Below are positions 17,052 to 25,077 of a DNA stretch of 48,450 nucleotides, piece by piece (the first letter of the stretch is position 1; every line of letters begins with the position of its first letter). Origin of the DNA: an uncultured Bacilli bacterium (lineage in GTDB: Bacteria > Bacillota_I > Bacilli_A > RF39 > UBA660); contig CATNCE010000001.1 in the NCBI GenBank assembly GCA_950097225.1, positions 1 to 48,450 of the forward strand, read 5' to 3'. The position numbers were made by a program, and so were the translations under genes. A model generated the notes under the pieces. The model did not search any database. It saw only the letters and a program-made list of their open reading frames with translations, and had not been told where the DNA came from.

Positions 17052-18647
17052 ATGAGTTTTAATAAAAAACTCCAAAGTCTTAGAAAAACAACGGGGTTAA
17101 GTCAAGAAGATTTAGCTGCTGAGTTAGGTGTTTCGAGACAAGCCGTTTCCAAGTGGGAATCTGGTTCAAGTTATCCAGAGATGGATAAATTAATTTTAAT
17201 GACTAAAATATTTAAATGTAGTTTAGATGATTTAGTTAACGATGAAGGACAAGAACCTTCTGTCTTAAAACAAAAAGGAAAAGGGCAAGCATATATTGAT
17301 AGTTTATTAGAATTTATTACTAAATCTATTAATATGTTAACACAGATGAAAACGAGTGTCCTTTTGAAATGTCTGTTTGAGTTATTAGTTTTAGCTTTTC
17401 TTTTGTTTTTTGGAAGCCTAATATTAACTTCGATATTTTCGGGGATAGTAGAACAAATAATTCCTAATCGTAGTTTAATTGCAAGTTTTGGAATTGGACA
17501 TATGATTAATGCTTTAATATTAATTGTCGTAGTAGCATTAGATTTTATCATATTCTTTCAAGTCTATAAAATTAGATATTTGGATTATTATGATAAAGTA
17601 GCTTGCACTAGTGAGCCAATTAAAACTGATCAAGAGGGCGAAGTTAAAAAGCAGAGTGAACGTATAATTATTCGCGATAGTGAGCATGATTCACTGACAT
17701 TTTTGTCGTTTATTTCGCGCTTTGTTATCTTGATAGCAAGATTCTTTTTAAGGATCATAACTATTCCTTTTATAATGGGAATCGTAGCTTTGGTTGTAGC
17801 TTTGGTAATAAGTATATATTTGATTTATTATAATACGATTTTTATTGGTGTATCTTTGATAATTGGAGCATCTATTATCTTGGATATATTATTTATTCGT
17901 GCAATTAATAATGATTTATTTAAGGATAGCTTACCAATTGGGCCAATGTCTATTATGATGACTCTATCCTTATTTATTATTGGAATAGGATTAGGATTTG
18001 TCCTTATTAGAACTACTAGCTTTGAACTTGATAATACGATTGCTCTTTATCAAAAAGAATATACTTATAATGAGAATTTACTTCTTGATCTACATTCTAT
18101 GGGAGATAATGTCATATATGAAGTAGATGATAGTTTAGATACGATCAAGATTGAGATAAGTTATGTTGCTGAAGTTTTTGATCTTTATTTACGCGATAGT
18201 GATGCTAGCATTATTAGTTTAGAGTATAATTATAAAGATAACAACGTGGAGTATAAAAATATTATCAAGGATATTTTAGATAAATTAAAAGAAGATAAGA
18301 TTAGCAAATATATAGCTTGGGATTATCCAATTGTTAAAGTTAGAGGAAGTGAGGCACATCTTAGTACTTTAGTTAACAATTTACGCAAAAAATACTATGT
18401 ACAAATCGACAAGATTAATGGTAAAGGGGATTCATATTATGTATATGTAGGCAGTTATTTTTATTCATCTGATATGGTAGTTTGTGAGAATAGTAAATTA
18501 TATCCAAATGAATGTGTAATGGTTGATATGAGTCATTTAAAAGATAAAAGCATTGAATTAAAGTATAGAGACGGCGAACTTGAGTATAATGAAGATAAGT
18601 ATACATGTAAAAAAATAAGATGGAATTATTATATTTGTAATGATTAG
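17052..18647 (+). CDS. Membrane-bound XRE-family transcriptional regulator
   Basis: A 531-residue protein with a cytoplasmic DNA-binding head and a membrane/extracellular body. The upstream GTG at 17043 lies within the ribosome site GTGAGGTG, so ATG 17052 is chosen. Residues 3-60 are a clear Cro/C1-type helix-turn-helix (KLQSLRKTTGLSQEDLAAEL, VSRQAVSKWESG). About six hydrophobic segments follow between residues 95 and 330, then a C-terminal extracytoplasmic domain of about 200 residues with one Cys pair near the end (CKKIRWNYYIC). One-component sensors of this design can read an outside signal and bind DNA directly. It sits right after the matrix locus and carries operator-like repeats in front of its own promoter, so control of itself and possibly of the matrix genes is a reasonable inference. 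Confidence 0.75.
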   Translation: MSFNKKLQSLRKTTGLSQEDLAAELGVSRQAVSKWESGSSYPEMDKLILMTKIFKCSLDDLVNDEGQEPSVLKQKGKGQAYIDSLLEFITKSINMLTQMKTSVLLKCLFELLVLAFLLFFGSLILTSIFSGIVEQIIPNRSLIASFGIGHMINALILIVVVALDFIIFFQVYKIRYLDYYDKVACTSEPIKTDQEGEVKKQSERIIIRDSEHDSLTFLSFISRFVILIARFFLRIITIPFIMGIVALVVALVISIYLIYYNTIFIGVSLIIGASIILDILFIRAINNDLFKDSLPIGPMSIMMTLSLFIIGIGLGFVLIRTTSFELDNTIALYQKEYTYNENLLLDLHSMGDNVIYEVDDSLDTIKIEISYVAEVFDLYLRDSDASIISLEYNYKDNNVEYKNIIKDILDKLKEDKISKYIAWDYPIVKVRGSEAHLSTLVNNLRKKYYVQIDKINGKGDSYYVYVGSYFYSSDMVVCENSKLYPNECVMVDMSHLKDKSIELKYRDGELEYNEDKYTCKKIRWNYYICND

Positions 18648-18650
18648 AAT

Positions 18651-18675
18651 AGGGCTCTTTAAGCTCTTTTTAGTT
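18651..18675 (+). terminator. Terminator after the XRE regulator gene
   Basis: Short stem AGGGCT / AGCTCT with a CTTTA loop region followed by TTTTTAGTTG. Modest strength. Confidence 0.6.
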
Positions 18676-18702
18676 GAAAAAAGATAATAGATATATTAAA
18701 AT
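18674..18702 (+). promoter_or_regulatory. Promoter of the 18725 gene and phosphatase
   Basis: TTGAAA (18674-18679), 17-bp spacer, TAAAAT (18697-18702). It abuts the preceding terminator and lies about 16 bases before the ribosome site AGGTGAT of the ATG at 18725. Confidence 0.65.
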
Positions 18703-18724
18703 GTATTTAGAATAGGTGATATTC

Positions 18725-19114
18725 ATGAGTGATAAAAATGTGAATGAAGAAAAAAAAGAAGTAGTTAAGGTTAGTGTTAAAAAGGTTGTTAATACGACTA
18801 AGGATAAAAATGAAGAAGTAGATAGTCAAAAGACAATGGAAGAACACATGACTGAGAATAAGAAAAATACGAAAATTGCGATCGATTGGAAAAATTTATT
18901 TACGTATTTTCTTTTATTTATTCTATTAGGGACTACTACTTATTTTGTAGTGCGTTTTATCGATAAATATAATGCTGATGTTGAGAGTAAGAAGACTACT
19001 ACAACTATGCCGACGTTTACAACTACTACTAGAACTAAACCATCTGTATCTTATGAACTTACTACTGAGAAGCCAACAAAAGCTACTCACACCGTTTTTG
19101 ATAAAAACCGATAG
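18725..19114 (+). CDS. Single-pass membrane protein with Thr-rich outer segment
   Basis: About 129 residues, starting at ATG 18725 (site AGGTGAT; an earlier frame start lacks one). The first 55 residues are Lys/Glu-rich and cytoplasmic, then one helix (LFTYFLLFILLGTTTYFVV) and a short outer part dominated by Thr (TTTTMPTFTTTTRTKPS, TTEKPTKATHT). It is not recognised as a family. It is 12 bases ahead of the PHP phosphatase gene and probably co-transcribed, so it might belong to the same surface-polysaccharide control module; the Thr-rich tail could be glycosylated. Both statements are inference. Confidence 0.65.
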   Translation: MSDKNVNEEKKEVVKVSVKKVVNTTKDKNEEVDSQKTMEEHMTENKKNTKIAIDWKNLFTYFLLFILLGTTTYFVVRFIDKYNADVESKKTTTTMPTFTTTTRTKPSVSYELTTEKPTKATHTVFDKNR

Positions 19115-19126
19115 GAAGGTGTAAGT

Positions 19127-19849
19127 ATGAGAGATTTACATAGTCATTTTTTACCTAATGTTGATGACGGGGCTAAAAATATAGAGATGACTAAAGAGAT
19201 GCTAAAGTTAGCTAAAAATAATGGTGTTACCGATATTTTGTTTACACCGCATTATATTTTAGATAGTCGTTATATGAGTGATAAAAAGAGTAATGAAGAA
19301 ATAATGTTACCAATTAAGAAATTTGCTAAAGAAGAGTATGGGATTAATATTTTTTTAGGGAATGAGGTATATTGTTGTTTAGAGATATTGAGTATTCTTA
19401 AAGCGGGCAAAATAGCAACATTAAATAATTCGCGTTATATGCTAATTGAGATTCCCATGCATAGCAAGATGAATAATGTTAAATCTATTTTTTTTGAGTT
19501 AATAAGTGCAGGGATTGTTCCTATCTTGGCGCATCCTGAGAGATATACTGCTTATTATAATGATATGGATTTCTTTTTAGAGTTAAGAAGCATGGGAGTT
19601 TTGTTGCAGATCAATATTACTTCACTCGTTGGCGAGTATGGGGGACATGCTAAAAAAATGGCAAAAAAGTTATTGAAAGCAAATTTAGTTAGCTTTGTTG
19701 GAAGCGATATTCATAGTTCACATGCCAAAACATATGAATGCATACCTAAAGTAGAAAAGATATTAAAAAAACTTGTAGATGCTAATGCCTTTATCGATAT
19801 TACTGAAAATAATTTTGCACGAGTTGTTAGAGATGAAGAGATAATATAG
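19127..19849 (+). CDS. cpsB: PHP-family tyrosine-protein phosphatase, CpsB/YwqE type
   Basis: A 240-residue metal-dependent phosphatase that removes phosphate from bacterial tyrosine kinases of the CpsD/YwqD type and so tunes capsule or exopolysaccharide synthesis. The metal-ligand motifs of the PHP fold are all visible: DLHSHFLPNVDDG at the N-terminus, TPHY (about residue 43), GNEVY (about 79), AHPERY (about 137), and GSDIHSS (about 195). Length is normal for the family. Start at ATG 19127 after GGAAGGTGTAAGT. The kinase and chain-length genes follow, behind their own promoter. The order here is phosphatase, kinase, Wzz-like; the common pneumococcal order is B, C, D. Confidence 0.92.
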   Translation: MRDLHSHFLPNVDDGAKNIEMTKEMLKLAKNNGVTDILFTPHYILDSRYMSDKKSNEEIMLPIKKFAKEEYGINIFLGNEVYCCLEILSILKAGKIATLNNSRYMLIEIPMHSKMNNVKSIFFELISAGIVPILAHPERYTAYYNDMDFFLELRSMGVLLQINITSLVGEYGGHAKKMAKKLLKANLVSFVGSDIHSSHAKTYECIPKVEKILKKLVDANAFIDITENNFARVVRDEEII

Positions 19850-19851
19850 AG

Positions 19852-19880
19852 TTGATTTTCGTATTCGTAATTGTTATAAT
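19852..19880 (+). promoter_or_regulatory. Promoter of the tyrosine-kinase gene pair
   Basis: TTGATT (19852-19857), 17-bp spacer, TATAAT (19875-19880) with an extended -10 TG at 19872-19873. About 35 bases of leader precede the ATG at 19919. Confidence 0.75.
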
Positions 19881-19918
19881 TATGATATATATAGGGTAAT
19901 AAAAAGGATGGTTTTTTT

Positions 19919-20596
19919 ATGATAGAAGAGTTAGAGTTACTTTCTAATCCAAAATCAAGAGTTGCTGAAGCAGTTAAAACTGTTCGAACGAATTTGGAGT
20001 TTTCGACGGCAGATGGGAAAAATAATAAGATAATGCTGACGAGTACGGCTCCTGGGGAGGGAAAAAGTTTTATTACGGCTTGTCTAGCACAGAGTTATGC
20101 ATCGACTGGGAAGAAAGTATTGATAATTGATTGTGATTTGCGTCGTGGACGTCAGTATGAGATATTTGGCGTATCTAATAATAAGGGGCTTTCTAATATT
20201 TTAATTTCAGATTTAGAGGGAGTAAAAATTGAAACGATAAAGACAAGGCTCAAGGGCGTGTATTTACTTCCAGGTGGTACTGTCCCACCTAATCCAAGTG
20301 AGTTATTAGAGAGCAATAAAATGCGAGAAGTAATTAGCATGTTGGAAAATGACTATGATATCATTTTGTTTGATTGTCCGCCAGTTATTGGGCTTTCTGA
20401 TTCTTTAATTGTTACTAAATATGTATATACAACGGTTATCGTTGCAGCATATAAGACTACACCTACGGAAATGTTAAAGAAAAGCGTTAAAGCTTTGGAA
20501 GCTGTTAATGCCAAGATTGCTGGGGTAATATTTAATAAAGTACCTTCAACTAATAAGGGATATTATAGTAAATATTACGATAGCTATTATGAGTAG
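19919..20596 (+). CDS. cpsD: Bacterial tyrosine kinase (BY-kinase), CpsD/YwqD type
   Basis: A 225-residue cytoplasmic ATP-dependent kinase that autophosphorylates on a C-terminal tyrosine cluster and works with a membrane activator of the Wzz/CpsC type. Walker A (TAPGEGKSF, about residue 42), Walker A' (VLIIDCDLRRG) and Walker B (IILFDCPPV) are present in the expected order. The C-terminus GYYSKYYDSYYE gives six tyrosines for phosphorylation. Length is typical of the split Firmicutes kinase, whose activator is a separate protein; that gene lies 9 bases downstream. Phosphorylation state normally controls polysaccharide chain length or export, and sometimes other proteins. Confidence 0.93.
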   Translation: MIEELELLSNPKSRVAEAVKTVRTNLEFSTADGKNNKIMLTSTAPGEGKSFITACLAQSYASTGKKVLIIDCDLRRGRQYEIFGVSNNKGLSNILISDLEGVKIETIKTRLKGVYLLPGGTVPPNPSELLESNKMREVISMLENDYDIILFDCPPVIGLSDSLIVTKYVYTTVIVAAYKTTPTEMLKKSVKALEAVNAKIAGVIFNKVPSTNKGYYSKYYDSYYE

Positions 20597-20605
20597 GAGG
20601 TAAGT

Positions 20606-21601
20606 ATGGAAGAGATAGATATAAGCCAATTACTTGGTTATTTTAAATCAAAAGTTATTTATGTTATATTTGCGATGTCAATAGCGTTTTGTTTGTCTAG
20701 TATATATGTAAATAAGTTTAGAGTTCCTGAATATACTAGTTCGACAACTATTCTTTTAAATAAGAAAAGTGATAGTGAGTCGATTAATGCAACGGATTTA
20801 AATATTAATAAATCTTTAATTAAGACATATGGAGAGATAATTAAGAGTAAGAGAGTTTTAAGAGAGGTAATCAATAATTTATCTTTAGATAAGGACTATG
20901 GACAGTTATCATCTAATGTAAGGGTAAGTGAGGTTACTGATACTTCGATTATTAAGGTTAGTGTAACGGACACTAATAGTGAGTTAGCTGCTTCTATTGC
21001 TAATGAGATAGCATCAGTTTTTACTGAGGAGATAGTAGAGATATATAATATTGAGAATATTAGTATTATCGATAAAGCGGAAGTTTCAAAGGTTGCATCT
21101 AGTACTTCGACAATGAAGATAATTGGACTTTCAACTATTGCTGGAGCCCTTATTAGTATTGCTGTTGTATTCATTGTTTTCTATTTTGATACTACTATTA
21201 AGAATGAAGAAGATATTGAACGCGTTACAGGATTGCCAGTTATTGGAGTAGTACCAATAAGTCGGGAGAAGATCAAAGGATCTGCACATCGTAAGTATTA
21301 TGAAGAACAAGCTAAGAAACATAAGACACAAGAGATTTTACCAGTAGAACGTGAAGTGCGTCGTATCGAGGTTGAGGATGCTAATACCGAAAGTGAAATT
21401 GCCGTTAAAAGTGTAATGAATGAAATGCCTCAGGCTGTTACAAGCGATTATAAGGATGATTCCATTAGTGAAGCCCTTGATGCTGCTGTAACAGAGATTG
21501 AAGAACGCATAAAGATTAAAGCTACTAAAGTTAAGACAAAGAACTATAATGGTTCTAATAAGAAGAATTATTATAAGAAGAATAATAATGCTAGAAAGTA
21601 A
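20606..21601 (+). CDS. cpsC: Wzz/CpsC-like chain-length and kinase-activator protein with long basic tail
   Basis: Membrane partner of the tyrosine kinase. An N-terminal helix (residues 15-34), an extracellular Wzz domain with the typical YTSSTTILLNKKSD start and the IIDKAEVS motif near 155, a second helix (about 172-192), and then DIERVTGLPVIGVVPISR, the short cytoplasmic segment that activates the kinase. Family members usually end soon after this. Here about 110 further residues follow, finishing in a Lys/Asn/Tyr-rich end (KTKNYNGSNKKNYYKKNNN), which may add tyrosine targets or contacts with polyanions. Site GTAGGAGGTAAGT before ATG 20606. A strong terminator overlaps the stop, so no sugar-building genes are co-transcribed. 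Confidence 0.9.
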   Translation: MEEIDISQLLGYFKSKVIYVIFAMSIAFCLSSIYVNKFRVPEYTSSTTILLNKKSDSESINATDLNINKSLIKTYGEIIKSKRVLREVINNLSLDKDYGQLSSNVRVSEVTDTSIIKVSVTDTNSELAASIANEIASVFTEEIVEIYNIENISIIDKAEVSKVASSTSTMKIIGLSTIAGALISIAVVFIVFYFDTTIKNEEDIERVTGLPVIGVVPISREKIKGSAHRKYYEEQAKKHKTQEILPVEREVRRIEVEDANTESEIAVKSVMNEMPQAVTSDYKDDSISEALDAAVTEIEERIKIKATKVKTKNYNGSNKKNYYKKNNNARK

Positions 21602-21623
21602 AGTATTCTTTACTTTTCTTTTT
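21595..21623 (+). terminator. Terminator after cpsC
   Basis: Perfect 9-bp stem AAAGTAAAG / CTTTACTTT with a TATT loop, followed by TCTTTTT. It includes the stop codon. Confidence 0.88.
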
Positions 21624-21648
21624 ATATTATGAATGGGAAGTGAAGCTT

Positions 21649-22443
21649 ATGTTTTTTAATCGCGATAGAGATGTTACAGATAATATCGATAAAATATATG
21701 AGTTATTCTTAGATTCTTTAGAGGATGAGACAGCTATACTAATAAGAGGTATTGATTTATCTTTTCGAGTATTTAAAGAGAAGATGGCAGATCTTGGTTA
21801 TACCTTGACAGAAGTCAGTTGTGTAAGGGGAAAAACAATTATTAAGCGCAATCAAAATGGCTTTTATGTGGATGAGACTTATGCCCTTTTAAGTGATAAT
21901 CATTATAAGGCCTATGGGGCAGGGTTGGAACTATTAGAAGAGTATCGAAAAGATTTTGAGAGGACACATCGTAATTTAAAGAAAAAAGAGATGATTATGG
22001 CGGGAAATTATCGCTTTAAGAAAAATAAATTAAAAGGCTATGAAAATGTTATTTTGACTTTAGGTTATGGAAGTACACGAAGAGATGAAATAATGGAAGC
22101 GGATCCTAATCATCCATCACTTGAGTTTGAGATGGCTAAAACTTGTTATTTTCGTGCTAAAAATGAAAATTCCGATAAAAAACTCATAAAAGAGATAATG
22201 TCATCTATTAATACATATTTGTTACCAGAATACCAACTTATATTTGATGATGTTGTATTTATTGGTAGTAAGAAAAGCAAGGAGCGAAAAGTCTTAATTG
22301 ATGATGATGGAATTGTATTAAAGAGGAAAGAACTCGACAATTATTTTGCTTCTAAAATGCCTTTTGTTGATGTTTATTTGCGAATAATGGCCTTTTGTTT
22401 AGAAAAAATTAGAACTAAAACGAAAGAAAATAGTCAGAAATAG
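21649..22443 (+). CDS. Conserved-looking protein of unknown function
   Basis: About 264 residues, soluble, no helix or signal, mixed charge. ATG 21649 is preferred to the GTG at 21640, which overlaps the likely ribosome site GGGAAGTG. No family is recognised. Visible traits are the opening DRDVTDNIDKIYELFLDSLED, a central basic part (RTHRNLKKKEMIMAGNYRFKKNK), ILTLGYGSTRRDEIMEADPNHPS and a C-terminal KSKERKVLIDDDGIVLKRKE. It stands alone between two terminators, so it is a single-gene unit. An intracellular role is likely; nothing more specific can be supported. Confidence 0.7.
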   Translation: MFFNRDRDVTDNIDKIYELFLDSLEDETAILIRGIDLSFRVFKEKMADLGYTLTEVSCVRGKTIIKRNQNGFYVDETYALLSDNHYKAYGAGLELLEEYRKDFERTHRNLKKKEMIMAGNYRFKKNKLKGYENVILTLGYGSTRRDEIMEADPNHPSLEFEMAKTCYFRAKNENSDKKLIKEIMSSINTYLLPEYQLIFDDVVFIGSKKSKERKVLIDDDGIVLKRKELDNYFASKMPFVDVYLRIMAFCLEKIRTKTKENSQK

Positions 22444-22446
22444 GAG

Positions 22447-22483
22447 AAAAAGTACGGAAAATGGTACTTTTTTTCTTTTTTTT
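22447..22483 (+). terminator. Terminator before HU
   Basis: Nine-bp stem AAAAAGTAC / GTACTTTTT with loop GGAAAATG, followed by TTCTTTTTTTT. Confidence 0.85.
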
Positions 22484-22503
22484 GTTGCATTTTAGACATC
22501 TAT

Positions 22504-22531
22504 TTGATAAATTTTATATGTAGGGTATATG
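22504..22531 (+). promoter_or_regulatory. Probable HU promoter
   Basis: TTGATA (22504-22509), 16-bp spacer, TATATG (22526-22531). The match is imperfect and another reading uses TTGCAT at 22485; the promoter must lie in this short gap after the preceding terminator. Confidence 0.4.
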
Positions 22532-22565
22532 CCTACTAGAAATAAATTATGTGGAGGTAATTGTT

Positions 22566-22841
22566 ATGTCAAAAAATGAATTAGTAGAATTTGTTGCTGA
22601 AGATGCAGGGTTAAGTAAAGCTGCTGCTCAAAAAGCTGTAGATGCTATGTGGAAAGGAATTGAAAAAGGTTTAAAAGAAAGTGGTAAAGTAACTTTCGTT
22701 GGATATGGAACTTTCTCATCTAAGAGAAGAGAAGGAAGAGAAGGAATCAATCCTTTAACTAAAGAACCTATGAAAATTCCTGCTAAAAATGTTATTTCAT
22801 TTAAAGCTGGTAGCAAGTTAAAAGACGCTGTTAATAACTAG
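22566..22841 (+). CDS. hup: HU-type nucleoid DNA-binding protein
   Basis: A 91-residue histone-like protein that bends and compacts DNA as a homodimer. It begins MSKNELVEFVAEDAGLSKAA and contains the family's flexible arm region (SSKRREGREGINPLTKEPMK) and the ending PAKNVISFKAGSKLKDAV. Length matches HU of Bacilli. ATG 22566 lies 8 bases after GGAGG; the in-frame upstream extension reads through the ribosome site and is not used. Codon use is more optimal than in the neighbours, as expected for an abundant protein. It is a single-gene unit bounded by terminators. Confidence 0.96.
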   Translation: MSKNELVEFVAEDAGLSKAAAQKAVDAMWKGIEKGLKESGKVTFVGYGTFSSKRREGREGINPLTKEPMKIPAKNVISFKAGSKLKDAVNN

Positions 22842-22851
22842 TTAATATATA

Positions 22852-22884
22852 AGGACTCGTTTACTTGAGTTCTTATTTTTTTTT
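22852..22884 (+). terminator. HU terminator
   Basis: Eight-bp stem AAGGACTC / GAGTTCTT with loop GTTTACTT, followed by ATTTTTTTTT. Its 3' half overlaps the -35 box of the next gene's promoter. Confidence 0.85.
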
Positions 22885-22893
22885 GTGTATAAT
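22866..22893 (+). promoter_or_regulatory. Promoter of the VanY-like peptidase gene, inside HU terminator
   Basis: TTGAGT (22866-22871), 16-bp spacer, perfect TATAAT (22888-22893). The predicted start is only about 12 bases before ATG 22912, leaving a minimal leader that just includes AAGGA. Confidence 0.6.
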
Positions 22894-22911
22894 TATCTTA
22901 AGGATGATAAT

Positions 22912-23907
22912 ATGAATAGTAAAAAGGTTTATAAATTAAAAAGAGGACCAAAAATAGCTTTGGTTGTTGTCGTACTTTTAGTATTAATCGTGCCTTTTTT
23001 TGTAGATAAGTATAAAGAATATCTTTATAAAAAGACTAATGAGTATGCTTTTTTACGACAGGGATATACGGAAGAACAAGTAAGTAGTATAATGGATAAC
23101 CTTAGCGATGATGAGGAGAGTAAACTTTTAACGTATGAATATAACGAGTTTATTCCAGAATTTGTTAAGACGAAGTATTTTATGTTTAAGAACTTAGATG
23201 GTTATTTGGGACAAGTAATAACTAAAGAAGATGATTTTTTTAAGTATCATGGAACGGATGGGTATGATTATGAAGGGATTGTTGGACTTGTAAATACTCA
23301 TGCTGATCGTGATTATTATACGGATACTTACAAGACTGATCTTAGTAAAGAATATGGGTTACTTGTTAATAAGTTTTACGAGCTTGATAGTGAGTATGAG
23401 CCTGATGATTTAGTAGATATATCGATTAAATACTATTATGGAGGAGCAAAAAAAATTAGAAGTGAGGTGTATGAGGCCTTTAAAGAGATGTGGGCCGCAG
23501 CTAATGCGGAAGGGATCTACTTAATTATAATTTCTGCTTATCGTGATTATGATTCGCAAGTAAGCGTTTATAAAGACTATGAAGATAGAAAAGGGAAAGC
23601 TTATGCAGATCGAATTGCTGCACGTCCAGGTTTTTCAGAGCATCAAGCGGGCTTGTCTTTAGATATATATTCAAAAGATAATACTAATTCTCAGACGTTT
23701 AAGAATTCGAAGGCCTATGCGTGGCTTTCTGAAAATGCTCATAAGTTTGGCTTTATTTTACGCTATCCCGAGGGAAAAAGTAAGATCACTGGAGCTGATT
23801 TTGAACCATGGCATTATCGTTATTTGGGAACTTCTTTGGCAACTAAGGTTTATAATGAGAGAATTACATATGATGAATATTATGCCTATTATATGGAAGA
23901 TGAATAA
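22912..23907 (+). CDS. VanY-type D-alanyl-D-alanine carboxypeptidase (M15B), membrane-anchored
   Basis: Zinc peptidase that trims the terminal D-Ala from peptidoglycan stem peptides outside the membrane. ATG 22912 (site AAGGATGAT) gives 331 residues. A basic N-terminus and a helix at about 14-30 (IALVVVVLLVLIVPFFV) form the anchor. An N-terminal region of about 150 residues precedes the M15B domain: SAYRDYDSQ near 209, SEHQAGLSLDIYS with zinc ligands His244 and Asp251, and EPWHYRYLG with Glu298 and ligand His301. The catalytic set is complete. As a lone gene next to murG/divIB and a transglutaminase-like protein it is best read as wall maintenance, not vancomycin resistance. Confidence 0.9.
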   Translation: MNSKKVYKLKRGPKIALVVVVLLVLIVPFFVDKYKEYLYKKTNEYAFLRQGYTEEQVSSIMDNLSDDEESKLLTYEYNEFIPEFVKTKYFMFKNLDGYLGQVITKEDDFFKYHGTDGYDYEGIVGLVNTHADRDYYTDTYKTDLSKEYGLLVNKFYELDSEYEPDDLVDISIKYYYGGAKKIRSEVYEAFKEMWAAANAEGIYLIIISAYRDYDSQVSVYKDYEDRKGKAYADRIAARPGFSEHQAGLSLDIYSKDNTNSQTFKNSKAYAWLSENAHKFGFILRYPEGKSKITGADFEPWHYRYLGTSLATKVYNERITYDEYYAYYMEDE

Positions 23908-23934
23908 TAACTTCGCTTCAAGATAGCTGAAAAC

Positions 23935-23963
23935 TTTACAAAATTTTTCTTCTTTGTTATAAT
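23935..23963 (+). promoter_or_regulatory. Promoter of the transglutaminase-like gene
   Basis: TTTACA (23935-23940), 17-bp spacer, TATAAT (23958-23963) with extended -10 TG at 23955-23956. Very close to consensus; about 20-base leader. Confidence 0.75.
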
Positions 23964-23987
23964 AAATCCTCGAAAGAGGAGAAAAAT

Positions 23988-24980
23988 ATGGGAACAATAG
24001 ATAAGTTTAATAAGGCTTTTCCGTATTATTTAATTTTAACTTTGGCATTGAGTTTTACAGGTATTAGTGCATATCAATATTTAAAAGAGGATTCTAAATA
24101 TTCTATTCAAAAGGATGAAGATGAAAATCTTGATAATATGGCTGATTTTCATAATGCTTATAATGAATATGTGCATAGAGTAGCATTTGCTTTAAAATAT
24201 TGTACAGGGAATCGTGATTTGTTGAAAGACTATGCATTATATATGACAATGTTTGAACATGGTTTTATGTCATTAGGAGATTTTAGTCGTCAAGGTAGGG
24301 AAACACAAGTCATTGATTCACTTGGAGCTAATGTAGCTTCTGGAAAAGGGTATTATGTAAATGAGGCAAATAATTTAGCATGTGTATTAAATGTTTTAGG
24401 ATATGATGCAAAGCCAGTCGTAGGAACTAAGTATATTGAAAGTGAAGAATATGACTATGAAAAACCAGAAGATCCAAATTATATGCTAGTGTATGTTCAT
24501 GCAGATGGCATTGATTATCTTCTTGATCCAGCTAATAAGACGATATTCTTAAGAAGCGGTTGGGAACAATTTTATTCGTTAGAATCATCTGAGGGGGAAT
24601 ATGTAGTATTTGATCCAACTTATAGTTATTCTGATGAAGTAGTTGGAAAGTATACTAATTATGATTTATTTGGTGTAAAAAACTCATTTAAAAAGCATTG
24701 GGATATATTGAAAACTTTTAGAGGGCATTTGGCAGATAGTGAACAATATTTAAAATTTTTCCGCAGTTATGAGATATATTGCTTAGAGAATCTTGAACGT
24801 CGTATTAATTTTGAATTACTTGAATATGAAAAAGAGCAATTATTAGCAACTGGCGATATTGCCGATGGTGTTAATAAAAATGAGAGTAGAGAAGATGAAA
24901 GCATCGATAAAACTCCTCAAGGAGTAGATGGATCTATTAAAAAGATTTTAAATTACAAAGCAAAAAAGCATTTAAAATAG
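23988..24980 (+). CDS. Membrane-anchored transglutaminase-like protein lacking the expected Cys
   Basis: About 330 residues with one N-terminal helix (14-30) and an extracytoplasmic domain. Residues 121-146 (GYYVNEANNL to KPVVG) align without gaps with the transglutaminase-like core GVCxxxAxLxxxLLxxxGxxAxxVxG, and HADGIDYLLDP (His171, Asp180) matches the His and Asp of the Cys-His-Asp triad. In this alignment the catalytic Cys position is Tyr123, and the only nearby Cys (Cys132) falls in the helix at the usual Ala position. If correct, this is a pseudoenzyme or binding domain. The C-terminal 60 residues are charged. It has its own promoter and terminator and lies beside cell-wall genes. The family call is moderate and rests on pattern only. 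Confidence 0.55.
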   Translation: MGTIDKFNKAFPYYLILTLALSFTGISAYQYLKEDSKYSIQKDEDENLDNMADFHNAYNEYVHRVAFALKYCTGNRDLLKDYALYMTMFEHGFMSLGDFSRQGRETQVIDSLGANVASGKGYYVNEANNLACVLNVLGYDAKPVVGTKYIESEEYDYEKPEDPNYMLVYVHADGIDYLLDPANKTIFLRSGWEQFYSLESSEGEYVVFDPTYSYSDEVVGKYTNYDLFGVKNSFKKHWDILKTFRGHLADSEQYLKFFRSYEIYCLENLERRINFELLEYEKEQLLATGDIADGVNKNESREDESIDKTPQGVDGSIKKILNYKAKKHLK

Positions 24981-24999
24981 AGGGGAACCTCTTTTTTTT
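24979..24999 (+). terminator. Terminator after the transglutaminase-like gene
   Basis: AGAGG-GGAA-CCTCT stem with a GNRA-type loop followed by a T-run; overlaps the stop codon. Confidence 0.85.
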
Positions 25000-25077
25000 A
25001 ATTTGTTTACATTTTTAGTGTCGATTTCATTATATAATAGTCAAAAATATTATATAATTATAGTAAGAGGTGAGATT

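Noticed and set aside
22912..23907. Vancomycin resistance gene vanY
   Set aside because: The domain is VanY-type, but no vanHAX or vanRS genes are present; a general wall carboxypeptidase is more likely.
23967..23980. Ribosome-site-hiding hairpin TCCTC-GAAA-GAGGA before the transglutaminase-like gene
   Set aside because: The predicted transcription start from the -10 at 23958-23963 falls inside the left arm, so the hairpin would not be fully transcribed.
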